In this document: piece after piece, positions 48,490 through 55,352 of the stretch
How the letters are laid out: the number at the start of each line of letters is the position of its first letter
Numbering within the stretch: the first letter of the stretch is position 1
Assembly: GCF_000495475.1 (NCBI RefSeq)
Contig: NZ_ASGZ01000037.1
Coordinates: 60,020 to 124,019 of the forward strand
Source of the DNA: Candidatus Halobonum tyrrellensis G22
GTDB taxonomy: Archaea; Halobacteriota; Halobacteria; Halobacteriales; Haloferacaceae
DNA length: 64,000 nt
Direction: 5' to 3'
The notes under the pieces: model-generated
What the model saw: the letters and a program-made list of their open reading frames with translations, nothing else
Told to the model about the DNA's origin: nothing
Databases searched by the model: none
Made by a program: the position numbers and the translations under genes

Positions 48490-49476
48490 TCACCGCCGCC
48501 CGCGGTCGGCGAGCGCGTCGGCGTTGACCGTCGACTCGGGCAGGCCGCCCTCGTACACCGTCCGGACGTTCTCGGCGGCCGCCCGGCTCATCCGCGCGAG
48601 CGCCTCGTCGGTGACGCCCGCGACGTGAGGCGTGACGACCACGTCGTCGCGGCCGAACGGCGGGTCGTCGGCGTCCGGCGGCTCCGGGTCGAACGTGTCG
48701 AGTCCCGCGCCCGCGAGCTCCCCCCGGTCGAGCGCGGCCGTCAGCGCCTCGGCGTCGACGACGCCGCCGCGGGCGGTGTTGACGAACACGCCGTCCGGTC
48801 CGAGCGCCGCGAGTTCGTCGGCGCCGACCAGCCCCTGGGTCTCGTCGGTCAGCGGGGTGTGGACCGAGACGGCGTCCGCCCGCTCGAAGAGGGCCGCGAG
48901 CGTGTCGACCGGCTCGACTCCCGCGGGCGTCTCGCCGGCCGGGACGTACGGGTCGTACGTCAGCAGGTCCACGTCGAACCCCGCGAGTACGCGCGCCGTC
49001 TCGGCGCCGATGTCGCCGACCCCGAGTAGACCGACCGTCTCGCCCGCGAGCTCCGACCCCGCGAACGCGCCGCGGTCCCACCCGCCGTCGCGGACGTGCG
49101 CGTCCGCGGGGACGAGGCGACGCTTCACCGCCAACAGGAGCATGACCGCGTGTTCGGCGACCGCCCGCGCGTTGACCCCGGGGGTGTTACAGACGGGGAC
49201 CCCGTTGCGGGTCGCGGCGTCGACGTCGACGTTGTCGACGCCCGCGCCGTGGTTGGCGACCACCTTCAGGTTCGTCGCGGCGTCGAGCAGGTCGGCGGGC
49301 ACCTCGAACAGGCGGACGACCATCGCGTCGAACCGGTCGGCGTCGGCGACCAGGGCCGCGCGGTCGGCGTACGCGCCGTACCGGGTGAACGACGCGATGT
49401 CGGCGATCGACTCCGGGCCGACCGGGTCGATGTCGTCCGGGAGCAGGACCGCCCAGCGCTCGTCGGTCGCGTCCAT
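48490..49476 (-). CDS. D-isomer-specific 2-hydroxyacid dehydrogenase
   Basis: A 328-residue NAD(P)-dependent dehydrogenase of the D-lactate/phosphoglycerate/glyoxylate reductase family. Seen are NHGAGVDNVDVDAA, the Rossmann motif VGLLGVGDIGAETA, the catalytic Arg in VNTARGGVVD, Glu in DPEPPDADD and His in VTPHVAGV. The ATG at 49476 is preferred over that at 49491 because a run of six T is centred 27 nt upstream. In the cluster it could oxidise D-lactate or another D-2-hydroxyacid released by the hydrolase; a hydroxypyruvate reductase role is also possible. Confidence 0.9.
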   Translation of the reverse strand: MDATDERWAVLLPDDIDPVGPESIADIASFTRYGAYADRAALVADADRFDAMVVRLFEVPADLLDAATNLKVVANHGAGVDNVDVDAATRNGVPVCNTPGVNARAVAEHAVMLLLAVKRRLVPADAHVRDGGWDRGAFAGSELAGETVGLLGVGDIGAETARVLAGFDVDLLTYDPYVPAGETPAGVEPVDTLAALFERADAVSVHTPLTDETQGLVGADELAALGPDGVFVNTARGGVVDAEALTAALDRGELAGAGLDTFDPEPPDADDPPFGRDDVVVTPHVAGVTDEALARMSRAAAENVRTVYEGGLPESTVNADALADRGRR

Positions 49477-49499
49477 GTCCCCTCCTCGCATACCCGAGG

Positions 49500-49505
49500 A
49501 AAAAC
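49500..49505 (-). promoter_or_regulatory. T6 TATA-like tract of the 2-hydroxyacid dehydrogenase gene
   Basis: On the minus strand TTTTTT is 27 nt from the ATG at 49476 and only 12 nt from the ATG at 49491, so it points to the shorter protein and a leaderless transcript. AGGAGG at 49481-49486 would then lie upstream of the transcription start. Confidence 0.5.
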
Positions 49506-49592
49506 GGTGTCGCCGCCCCGGGAGGGGGAGCGCACCGTCGCGGCGTCTTCGAGAAAGTAACGGTTAAACGCGGGGCGTACGGTCCTCCCTGT

Positions 49593-50435
49593 ATGCAACG
49601 ACGCGCCGCGGCGGTCTACATCGCGTTCTTCCTCGTGGTGGGGGCGGCGTCGCTCACGCTCGTCACGACCGCCACCACGCCGGAGTTCTCGATGGAGAAC
49701 CCCGACCAGACGCTCCAGGCCAACGACACGTTCACCGTCGGCGGGACGGAGTACGCCGTCAGCGAGATCACCGCCGAGGCGGACGAGGAGGGCGTCTCGC
49801 GGTCCGGGACGATCGCGTGGACAAACGAGACGACGATCTACACCGAGGAGTGGGACAACCAGTCGACGGTGCGGTGGGCCGACGCCAACTGGACCGTCTC
49901 GATACCCAACGAGACCAACACGTCCCAGTTCACGCTCGTCGAGAACGTGAGCCGGACCGCCATCCTCGAAAACGACTCCAGCGTGGCCAACCAGACGACG
50001 ACCGTCGACGGCGTCGAGTACGTCGTCCGGATCGACAACGGGAGTCGGACGCTGGTCGACGCCTCGGAGTACTTCGACGACCCCGAGACCGAGCAGTTCG
50101 AGGTGGGGAACGAACTCGTCTACAACGCCAACGAGACGACGGTGACGAGCGTCACCGCCAACGGCAGCGTGACGCTGACGTGGCGGGCGCCGATGGACAA
50201 CGAGGTGACCGTCGACGACCAGACGAACGTCACCCTCGGCGACACCACCTACCTCGCGAGCTTCCCCGACAACTCGACGCTCCAACTGTCGAGCGACCAC
50301 GCACCCTACCGGGAGTTCCAGGAGGAGACCACCCACTTCACCGACCAGACGAACGGGCTGTGGGGCGTCTCGATTCTGAGTTTCCTCTCGGTCATCTTCC
50401 TCGCCGGACTGGCGTACATGCCCTCGCGGTACTGA
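49593..50435 (+). CDS. Membrane-anchored extracellular protein rich in N-glycosylation sequons
   Basis: A 280-residue protein with one N-terminal helix (AVYIAFFLVVGAASLTLVTT) and one C-terminal helix (GVSILSFLSVIFLAGLAYM), enclosing about 220 polar, beta-rich residues. That segment carries 14 Asn-X-Ser/Thr sequons, which suggests it faces outside and is heavily glycosylated. It has repeated short motifs such as TVGGTEYAV, TVDGVEYVVRI and TLGDTTYLA. No enzyme family was recognised. A cell-envelope role is inferred. Confidence 0.78.
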   Translation: MQRRAAAVYIAFFLVVGAASLTLVTTATTPEFSMENPDQTLQANDTFTVGGTEYAVSEITAEADEEGVSRSGTIAWTNETTIYTEEWDNQSTVRWADANWTVSIPNETNTSQFTLVENVSRTAILENDSSVANQTTTVDGVEYVVRIDNGSRTLVDASEYFDDPETEQFEVGNELVYNANETTVTSVTANGSVTLTWRAPMDNEVTVDDQTNVTLGDTTYLASFPDNSTLQLSSDHAPYREFQEETTHFTDQTNGLWGVSILSFLSVIFLAGLAYMPSRY

Positions 50436-50560
50436 ACGCGCCGGTCCGTCCCGCCGCTCTCGCGCCGCGTTCTCTCCTCCGGTCTCCGACCCCTGTTTCG
50501 CAGTTCGTTCCTTGTTTCGTTCCTCACGTAGTCGCGCGTCGACTCGGGGGAACGGGAGTT

Positions 50561-50601
50561 CGATCCACGCGTGCGGCGTTCTGACCCGCACGCGTGGATC
50601 G
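50561..50601. repeat. Perfect 15-bp inverted repeat, 11-nt loop
   Basis: CGATCCACGCGTGCG is followed after 11 bases by its exact reverse complement. It contains the palindrome ACGCGT in both arms. It could be a transcription terminator, a protein-binding site or an end of a lost element. Confidence 0.8.
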
Positions 50602-50861
50602 TAGCCGGTCGGACGTGACCCGCCCCGTGCCCCGCTGAAGCCGCCGGCTACAGTACCGCGAGCGAGGCCGGAGACCGAGCGAGCGGCTTTTCGAGCGTCA
50701 CAGGATCGCGAAGCGATCCCGTTAGCAGTTGGATTCCGGAGAAATCCAACAGCATCGACGGGTGCGACGGGAGTCACGCGAGCGAGCGACGTGAGCGAGT
50801 GTGACCCAGCGAGACCGACGGTCTCGCGGAGTCGGGACCGTGAGCGACCGGAGGGAGCGAA

Positions 50862-50882
50862 CGGGCGCGACGGGATTCGAAC
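50862..50882 (-). repeat. Partial tRNA-Arg 3'-end copy 1
   Basis: This 21-bp segment is identical to the T-arm/acceptor 3' portion of the tRNA-Arg gene at 51120 (same strand). The rest of the tRNA is missing. Confidence 0.8.
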
Positions 50883-51008
50883 CTCGGTCGTTCCGTTCGG
50901 TTCACTCACTCCACTCCCTGCTTCGAATCCCCGAACGCCGTTCGCGCGACGCGGCTCCTCGCTCCGCTCACGCCGTTCGCTCCGCTCGTCGCGGTGCGTC
51001 GCACAGAA

Positions 51009-51032
51009 GCGGGCGCGACGGGATTCGAACCA
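51009..51032 (-). repeat. Partial tRNA-Arg 3'-end copy 2
   Basis: This segment of about 24 bp is identical to the 3' end and T-arm of the tRNA-Arg gene and lies about 110 bp from it, in the same orientation. Like copy 1 it lacks the anticodon and D arms. Confidence 0.8.
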
Positions 51033-51067
51033 CCTGCACTTCGCTCGCGTCCGCTCGCTCGTGCCGT

Positions 51068-51087
51068 AGTTCGAATCCCGTGCCCGC
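51068..51087 (+). repeat. Partial tRNA 3'-end copy in inverted orientation
   Basis: GTTCGAATCCCGTGCCCGC resembles the 3' end of the tRNA-Arg gene but lacks three bases of the acceptor stem and is on the opposite strand. Confidence 0.6.
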
Positions 51088-51119
51088 TGTCGTCACTCGC
51101 TAGCGCTCGTGACAGCCAG

Positions 51120-51224
51120 CGGGCGCGACGGGATTCGAACCCGCGACCGTCGGATGGCTCCCCCCGACGGCGGTGCCGCCGCGGTTAGAAGTCCGACGCT
51201 CTATCCGGACTGAGCTACGCGCCC
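51120..51224 (-). tRNA. tRNA-Arg (anticodon TCT) with a 30-nt intron
   Basis: Acceptor GGGCGCG/CGCGCCC with G discriminator, anticodon stem TCGGA/TCCGA closing CTTCTAA with anticodon TCT, and T-stem CGGGT-type arm around TTCGAAT. A 30-nt intron (51156-51185) lies between positions 37 and 38. The junction folds as a canonical bulge-helix-bulge: 4-bp helix CUUC/GGAG flanked by 3-nt bulges UAA and CCA, with an outer helix GUCGGA/UCCGAC and a GC-rich intron stem. EndA is encoded in this same window. Confidence 0.93.
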
Positions 51225-51371
51225 TCGGTCGTCCGAAGCGGCGGGGGGAGGAAAAAGACCCGGTTAGCCGGTCGTCCCGGTCGCGGGGCCGCGCGTCGCG
51301 GTCACACCGCTCGTCGGGTGAGCGCGGGCCGTCCCGCAGGATTTACGGCCGCAAGCGGCGAAGCTTCGTCG

Positions 51372-52001
51372 ATGCGCGTAATCGGAACCGTCGGCCTGCC
51401 GGGTAGCGGCAAGGGCGAGGTCGCGACGGTCGCCGCCGAGGAGGACGTCCCGGTCGTTACGATGGGCGACGTCATCCGCGAGGAGTGCGAGCGCCGCGGT
51501 CTCGACCCCGCCGAACACCACGGCGCGGTGGCGAAGACGCTCCGCGAGGAGGAGGGTCCCGCCGCCATCGCCGACCGGACCGTCCCGCGGGTCGAGTCGG
51601 CCGCCGACGCCGGCGCCGACGTGGTCCTCGTCGACGGCCTGCGCTCGACGGTCGAACTCGACCGGTTCCGCGAGCGGTTCGGCGACGGGTTCCTCCTCGT
51701 CGCCGTCGACGCGCCGTTCGAGGTGCGCGCCGAGCGACTCGGCGCGCGCGGCCGCGACGACTCGGACTTGGATGCCGAGTCGCTGCGCGACCGCGAGGCG
51801 CGCGAACTGGAGTTCGGGATGGCCGACGTCATCGACGCCGCGGACGTGACCGTCGACAACACCGACTCGCTGACGGCGTTCCGGACGCGCGTGCGCGACC
51901 TGCTCGCCGACGCCGCCGACTGCGCGTTCGACCCGGAGTCGGACGACGCGACCGACGGGACCGGAGCCGGGACCGACGACGCGCCGGAGGCGACCGAATG
52001 A
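51372..52001 (+). CDS. UPF0200 family P-loop kinase-like protein
   Basis: A 209-residue archaeal protein related to nucleotide and dephospho-CoA kinases. The P-loop is GLPGSGKG (8-15), followed by VVTMGDVIREECERRGLDPA, VVLVDGLRSTVELDRFRERF and VAVDAPFEVRAERL. The C-terminal 25 residues are a disordered Asp/Thr tail. Its TGA overlaps the ATG of the UPF0201 gene (ATGA), a pairing conserved in haloarchaea to my knowledge. The substrate is unknown. Confidence 0.9.
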   Translation: MRVIGTVGLPGSGKGEVATVAAEEDVPVVTMGDVIREECERRGLDPAEHHGAVAKTLREEEGPAAIADRTVPRVESAADAGADVVLVDGLRSTVELDRFRERFGDGFLLVAVDAPFEVRAERLGARGRDDSDLDAESLRDREARELEFGMADVIDAADVTVDNTDSLTAFRTRVRDLLADAADCAFDPESDDATDGTGAGTDDAPEATE

Positions 52002-52441
52002 GCGCGAACACGCGGGTGTACAGCATCGACGCCCGCATCGAGGTCCCGGTGTACGACACCGAGGTGACCGACCGGGTCGCCGACGCCGTCGGGAACCTCT
52101 TCCCGAACGCCGACACGAGCCAAGAGCCCGGAAAGCTGGTCGCCGAGACCCACACGCTCGACCCGTTCTCCGACAAACTCCACGAACAGGAGATACTCGA
52201 CACCGCCCGCCGGGAGTTCGACCGGGACGCGCGCGCGGACGGGTTCTCGTTCAAGCTGAAGAAGCAGGCGGCCCTCCAGGGCGTCGTCAACTTCGCGGTG
52301 GGCGACCCGGACGAACTCGGCGACATCGAGGTGGACGTGGTGGTCCGCGAGCCGTCGGTCGCCGAGTACGTCGACCACATCGCCCCGCCGACCCAGGACG
52401 GCCGGCCGGTCGACCCCGACTCGAACGCCGACCGGCGGTAG
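51998..52441 (+). CDS. UPF0201 family protein (possible RNA-binding)
   Basis: A 147-residue protein (MSANTRVYSIDARIEVPVYD) with conserved FPNADTSQEPGKLVAETHTL, the LHEQEILDTARREFDRDARA helix and KLKKQAALQGVVNFAVGDPD. Structures in this family have an RNA-binding-like fold. The last 20 residues are disordered. It is translationally coupled to UPF0200. Confidence 0.9.
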   Translation: MSANTRVYSIDARIEVPVYDTEVTDRVADAVGNLFPNADTSQEPGKLVAETHTLDPFSDKLHEQEILDTARREFDRDARADGFSFKLKKQAALQGVVNFAVGDPDELGDIEVDVVVREPSVAEYVDHIAPPTQDGRPVDPDSNADRR

Positions 52442-52512
52442 CCACGGTCGTCCGGCCGTCGCGTCGCGTCCGCCCGGTCGTCCCGTCCGCCCCGTCGTCG
52501 CCTCCGACCCGC

Positions 52513-53049
52513 CTACGCCACCTGCCACGACCGGACCGTCAGCTCCCGGTCGGCGCCGGCCGGACAGACCACGACGCCCGTCGCGGTGTTCGTCGCGGGC
52601 ACGTTCTCGAACTCCACCTCGGTCGACACGCTCCCGCAGTCGACTGCGACCGTCGCAGTCGAGAGGCCCGTCCCGCCGTGGTTGGTGAGCGCGACCCGGA
52701 CGAGGTCGGTGCCGTTGTCGGTGGCCGTCGCGCCCGCCACCTCGACGGTCGGCGGGGCGGTCTCGGGGGTCGTGACCGCGCTGTACGCCAGAAACACCAG
52801 CAGCGCGGCCGTGATCACGACGCTCGCGATCAGCACCGTCCGCTCGACGGCGAGTACGGAGTGGGTCACCTCGTCGGCCGCCTCCGCGGCGGAGTCGGGC
52901 GCCGCCTCGCGCGCCCGCTCGGCGCCGCCGCCGATCGGGTCGACCCCCCCGTCGTCCGCGTCGCCGCCGGTCCGGTCGGCGTCGGCCGTCTCGTCGGTTC
53001 CCGCCGGGTCGTCGCGGTCGTCCGCCGGGTCGTCGCGGTCGTCGCTCAC
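52513..53049 (-). CDS. TIGR02588-like membrane-anchored protein
   Basis: A 178-residue protein: an acidic disordered N-terminus (about 1-60), one transmembrane helix (LIASVVITAALLVFLAYSAV), then an external beta domain (VALTNHGGTGLSTATVAVDC, ATGVVVCPAGADRELTVRSW). Its GTG start overlaps the DUF2391 gene's stop by four bases (GTGA). The pair resembles the TIGR02587/TIGR02588 pair known in some bacteria, which is the basis for the name. Function unknown. Confidence 0.75.
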   Translation of the reverse strand: MSDDRDDPADDRDDPAGTDETADADRTGGDADDGGVDPIGGGAERAREAAPDSAAEAADEVTHSVLAVERTVLIASVVITAALLVFLAYSAVTTPETAPPTVEVAGATATDNGTDLVRVALTNHGGTGLSTATVAVDCGSVSTEVEFENVPATNTATGVVVCPAGADRELTVRSWQVA

Positions 53050-53876
53050 GACAGCACCACCCCCGCGCCCGCGGCGCCGATACTCGCGGGGAAGCCGAGC
53101 ACGACCGTCTGGCGCACCCACATCGCGTGCGACGTCTCGGTGAACGCGCCGAACCCGGCGAGCAGGAGCGCGGCCGTCGCGAGCGCGAACACGTACGCGG
53201 TGCAGGTCAGCCCGACCCGTCCGCGCCACGTGCTCTCGCCGAGCCGGCGGTCCTGCCCGCGAAACTCGACGGTGTACAGCGTGAGGTAGCCCGTGCCGAG
53301 GCTGACGAGCGCGATGGCGAACAGCCGCCACCAGTTCATCCGGTTGGCCATCACGAGCACCTCCTGGGTCGGCGCGATGGGGAAGCAGATGAACAGCGCG
53401 CCGGCGACGAACGCGAGCGCGCGGGTGTCCTCGCGGTCGCCGACGATGGGGTCGTCGTCGCCGCCCGACAGCAGCGTGTCCGCCACCGCCGCGCCCAGCG
53501 CGTACGGCACCGTGAGAAACAGCGTCCGGCGGACGATCAGGGTGAGCGAGTCGCCGAACGACAGCATGCCGAGCAGCCACAGCGCCACCAGGCTGGTGAG
53601 GAGCCCCTGTAACAGCACCTCGGCGAAGTCGGTGAGTTCGCCCAGCCCGTACGGCCGGTCGTGCGCTTCGGTCCCCTCGCGGAACCCGATGGCCTGCGAG
53701 GCGAGGTAGACGAGTATCACGCCCGCCGTCGAGTACGCCAACACCCCTTCGGCCGACAGCGACTGCCCGAGCCACCAGATCTCCTGGGTGTACGTCGCCG
53801 TCACGCCGAGGACGAACAGCGCGCCCACGATGCCGCGGCCCTGTTCGCGAAGTTCGTCCGCGAGCGCCTCCTCCAT
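53046..53876 (-). CDS. DUF2391 / TIGR02587 family integral membrane protein
   Basis: A 276-residue protein with about seven hydrophobic segments, among them ALFVLGVTATYTQEIWWLGQ, GVILVYLASQAIGF, LFLTVPYALGAAVADTLLSG, and ALAFVAGALFICFPIAPTQE. The motif TQEIWWLGQSLS near the N-terminus and FPIAPTQEV near residue 172 are typical of the family. It is first in a coupled pair with the membrane-anchored gene. Role unknown. Confidence 0.85.
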   Translation of the reverse strand: MEEALADELREQGRGIVGALFVLGVTATYTQEIWWLGQSLSAEGVLAYSTAGVILVYLASQAIGFREGTEAHDRPYGLGELTDFAEVLLQGLLTSLVALWLLGMLSFGDSLTLIVRRTLFLTVPYALGAAVADTLLSGGDDDPIVGDREDTRALAFVAGALFICFPIAPTQEVLVMANRMNWWRLFAIALVSLGTGYLTLYTVEFRGQDRRLGESTWRGRVGLTCTAYVFALATAALLLAGFGAFTETSHAMWVRQTVVLGFPASIGAAGAGVVLS

Positions 53877-54066
53877 GCCCGCACGTCACCCGGGGGTTTG
53901 AAAAACCCTCTCGCCGGTCGCCTGCCGACTCCGTCCCGTCCTGTCCCGTCCCGCCCCGTTACCGGCTACCGCACGCGGTCGGCGTCGGGACGGTGTCGGG
54001 CCGGCGTCGCGCGGTCCCCGGCCGACGGCACGGGTGCGTGCGCGCTCGGCTCGCACCCCCGACCGT

Positions 54067-54624
54067 TCACGTGAACACGAGCACCGCGGCGAAGAGGACG
54101 ACCACCCCGAGCACGTCACAGACGTTCGTGACGACGGGGATCACCACGTCGTCGGGGTCGAGCGAGAGACGGTAGGCGACGTACGTCGCCGCGAGCGTCA
54201 CCGCCACCGCGAGCACGGCGAGCACCACGCCCGCCGAGGAGGCCACCACCACCACCGTCGTCGGCGCGAGCGTCGTCGTCCCGACGAACGACGCGAGCGT
54301 CCACGCGCCCAGGCCGACGACCGGGAACAGCGTGGCCGCGAGCGCCACCGTCGCCACGGCGTTGCCCGCGAGTTCGTCGTCCGCCGGCGAGAACGACAGC
54401 GTGCCGAGGTGGAACGCGGTCGAGAGCCGCGAGGCCAGTATCGACCCGAGGTTGCCCGCGGTGCCGATGGTCACCGGCACCAACACGAGCAGCGACGGCG
54501 ACGCCAGCAGCCGCCGTTCGAACGAGCCGAGCACCAGCCCGGAGCCGAGTTCGACCAGCGTCAGCCCCACCAACACCGGGAGCGTCGCGCGGGTGATGGC
54601 GCGGACGCTCCAGTCGGTCGCCAT
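54067..54624 (-). CDS. MgtE-type magnesium transporter, half-protein B
   Basis: A 185-residue protein that matches a single MgtE/SLC41 membrane domain. About five helices are seen, with LVPVTIGTAGNLGSILASRL, the conserved pore-type segment with NLG...ASRLST, and IPVVTNVCDVLGVVVLFAAV, which contains the conserved D of the pore exit. Unlike bacterial MgtE it has no cytosolic N or CBS domain. It begins right after the stop of its partner gene (no gap), so the two probably assemble as a heterodimer. Confidence 0.85.
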   Translation of the reverse strand: MATDWSVRAITRATLPVLVGLTLVELGSGLVLGSFERRLLASPSLLVLVPVTIGTAGNLGSILASRLSTAFHLGTLSFSPADDELAGNAVATVALAATLFPVVGLGAWTLASFVGTTTLAPTTVVVVASSAGVVLAVLAVAVTLAATYVAYRLSLDPDDVVIPVVTNVCDVLGVVVLFAAVLVFT

Positions 54625-55218
54625 CTACCCCGCCCCCCCGACCAGCCCGACCAGCGCGAGCGTCGCCCGCACCGCAAGCAGGAGGAACACGACGCCGAAC
54701 ACGTCGCCGGTCGTCGTCACCACCGGCCCCACGAGCGTGTCGGGGTTGCGCCCGCGACGGTAGCCCGCGAAGACGACGACGACGACCACGACGGTGAGCG
54801 CCACCCCCGAGAGCAGGCCGGCGACCAGCGCGACCGACAGTAGCGTCGCGAGCGGCGCGACCGGCCGCCCGAGCAGACGGAGCAGCACGGCCGCGCCGAC
54901 CGCGGCGAGCGCCGACGCGAGCAGGCCGTTCGCCAGCGCGGCGCTCGCGGCGGCCCGGAGGCGTTCGTCGCCCGCGTCGACCCGCGGTTCGACCAGCCCC
55001 TGGTGGAGTCCGGTCGACAGGCGCGCGCCGAAGCTCCCGTACACGTTCCCCCGGGTGGCGAGGAGCGCCGGCACCAACACGAGCAGTCCCTCGACCGCAC
55101 GCAGTTCCGCGCGCATCCCCCCGAGCACGACGCCGGCGAGCAGGCCGCCGACGAGGCTGGCCGCCAGCGCCGGCAGCGCCTCGCGGTACGCATCCCGCGC
55201 CACGTCGACGGTGCCCAT
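54625..55218 (-). CDS. MgtE-type magnesium transporter, half-protein A
   Basis: A 197-residue half-protein (MGTVDVARDAYREALPALAA) with the same pore-type segments: LLVLVPALLATRGNVYGSFG then ARLSTGLHQG, and VGPVVTTTGDVFGVVFLLLA. The ATG at 55218 was chosen because upstream residues are Arg/Pro-rich. It shares no overlap with its downstream partner (TAG next to ATG). Whether Mg2+ or another divalent cation is carried is inferred from the family. Confidence 0.85.
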   Translation of the reverse strand: MGTVDVARDAYREALPALAASLVGGLLAGVVLGGMRAELRAVEGLLVLVPALLATRGNVYGSFGARLSTGLHQGLVEPRVDAGDERLRAAASAALANGLLASALAAVGAAVLLRLLGRPVAPLATLLSVALVAGLLSGVALTVVVVVVVFAGYRRGRNPDTLVGPVVTTTGDVFGVVFLLLAVRATLALVGLVGGAG

Positions 55219-55324
55219 GGGGGGAGGACGCGCGCCCCCCTCAAAAGTCGGGCGTGTCGGGCGCGCCGCGCGTGGCGGTGTCGACACGGGAGCGCGTGCG
55301 AGTCGGTTACACGACCGACGCGCC

Positions 55325-55330
55325 CTTATC
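55325..55330 (+). promoter_or_regulatory. CTTATC box of surE
   Basis: CTTATC is centred about 26 nt upstream of GTG 55353, supporting that GTG as a leaderless start. Confidence 0.5.
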
Positions 55331-55352
55331 CTCGCTCTCCCTCCCCGCGGAC

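Larger units (their letters stand above)
50436..51119. other. Long noncoding region with hairpins and tRNA-like fragments
   Basis: About 680 bp without a believable gene; the ORFs are Arg/Ser-rich frames running across tRNA-like DNA. It holds a 15-bp inverted repeat at 50561-50601, short hairpins (GGATCGC/GCGATCC near 50703; GTTGGATT/AATCCAAC near 50729), alternating CGAGCGAG runs, and partial copies of the 3' end of tRNA-Arg(TCT) at 50862-50882 and 51009-51032 (same orientation as the real tRNA) and 51068-51087 (opposite orientation). Confidence 0.75.

Noticed and set aside
50791..51188. Short plus-strand ORFs with RRDSNPRPS-like ends
   Set aside because: They are translations of tRNA 3'-end DNA (the reverse of GGTTCGAATCCCG), a known false-gene pattern, and overlap the tRNA-Arg gene and its fragments.
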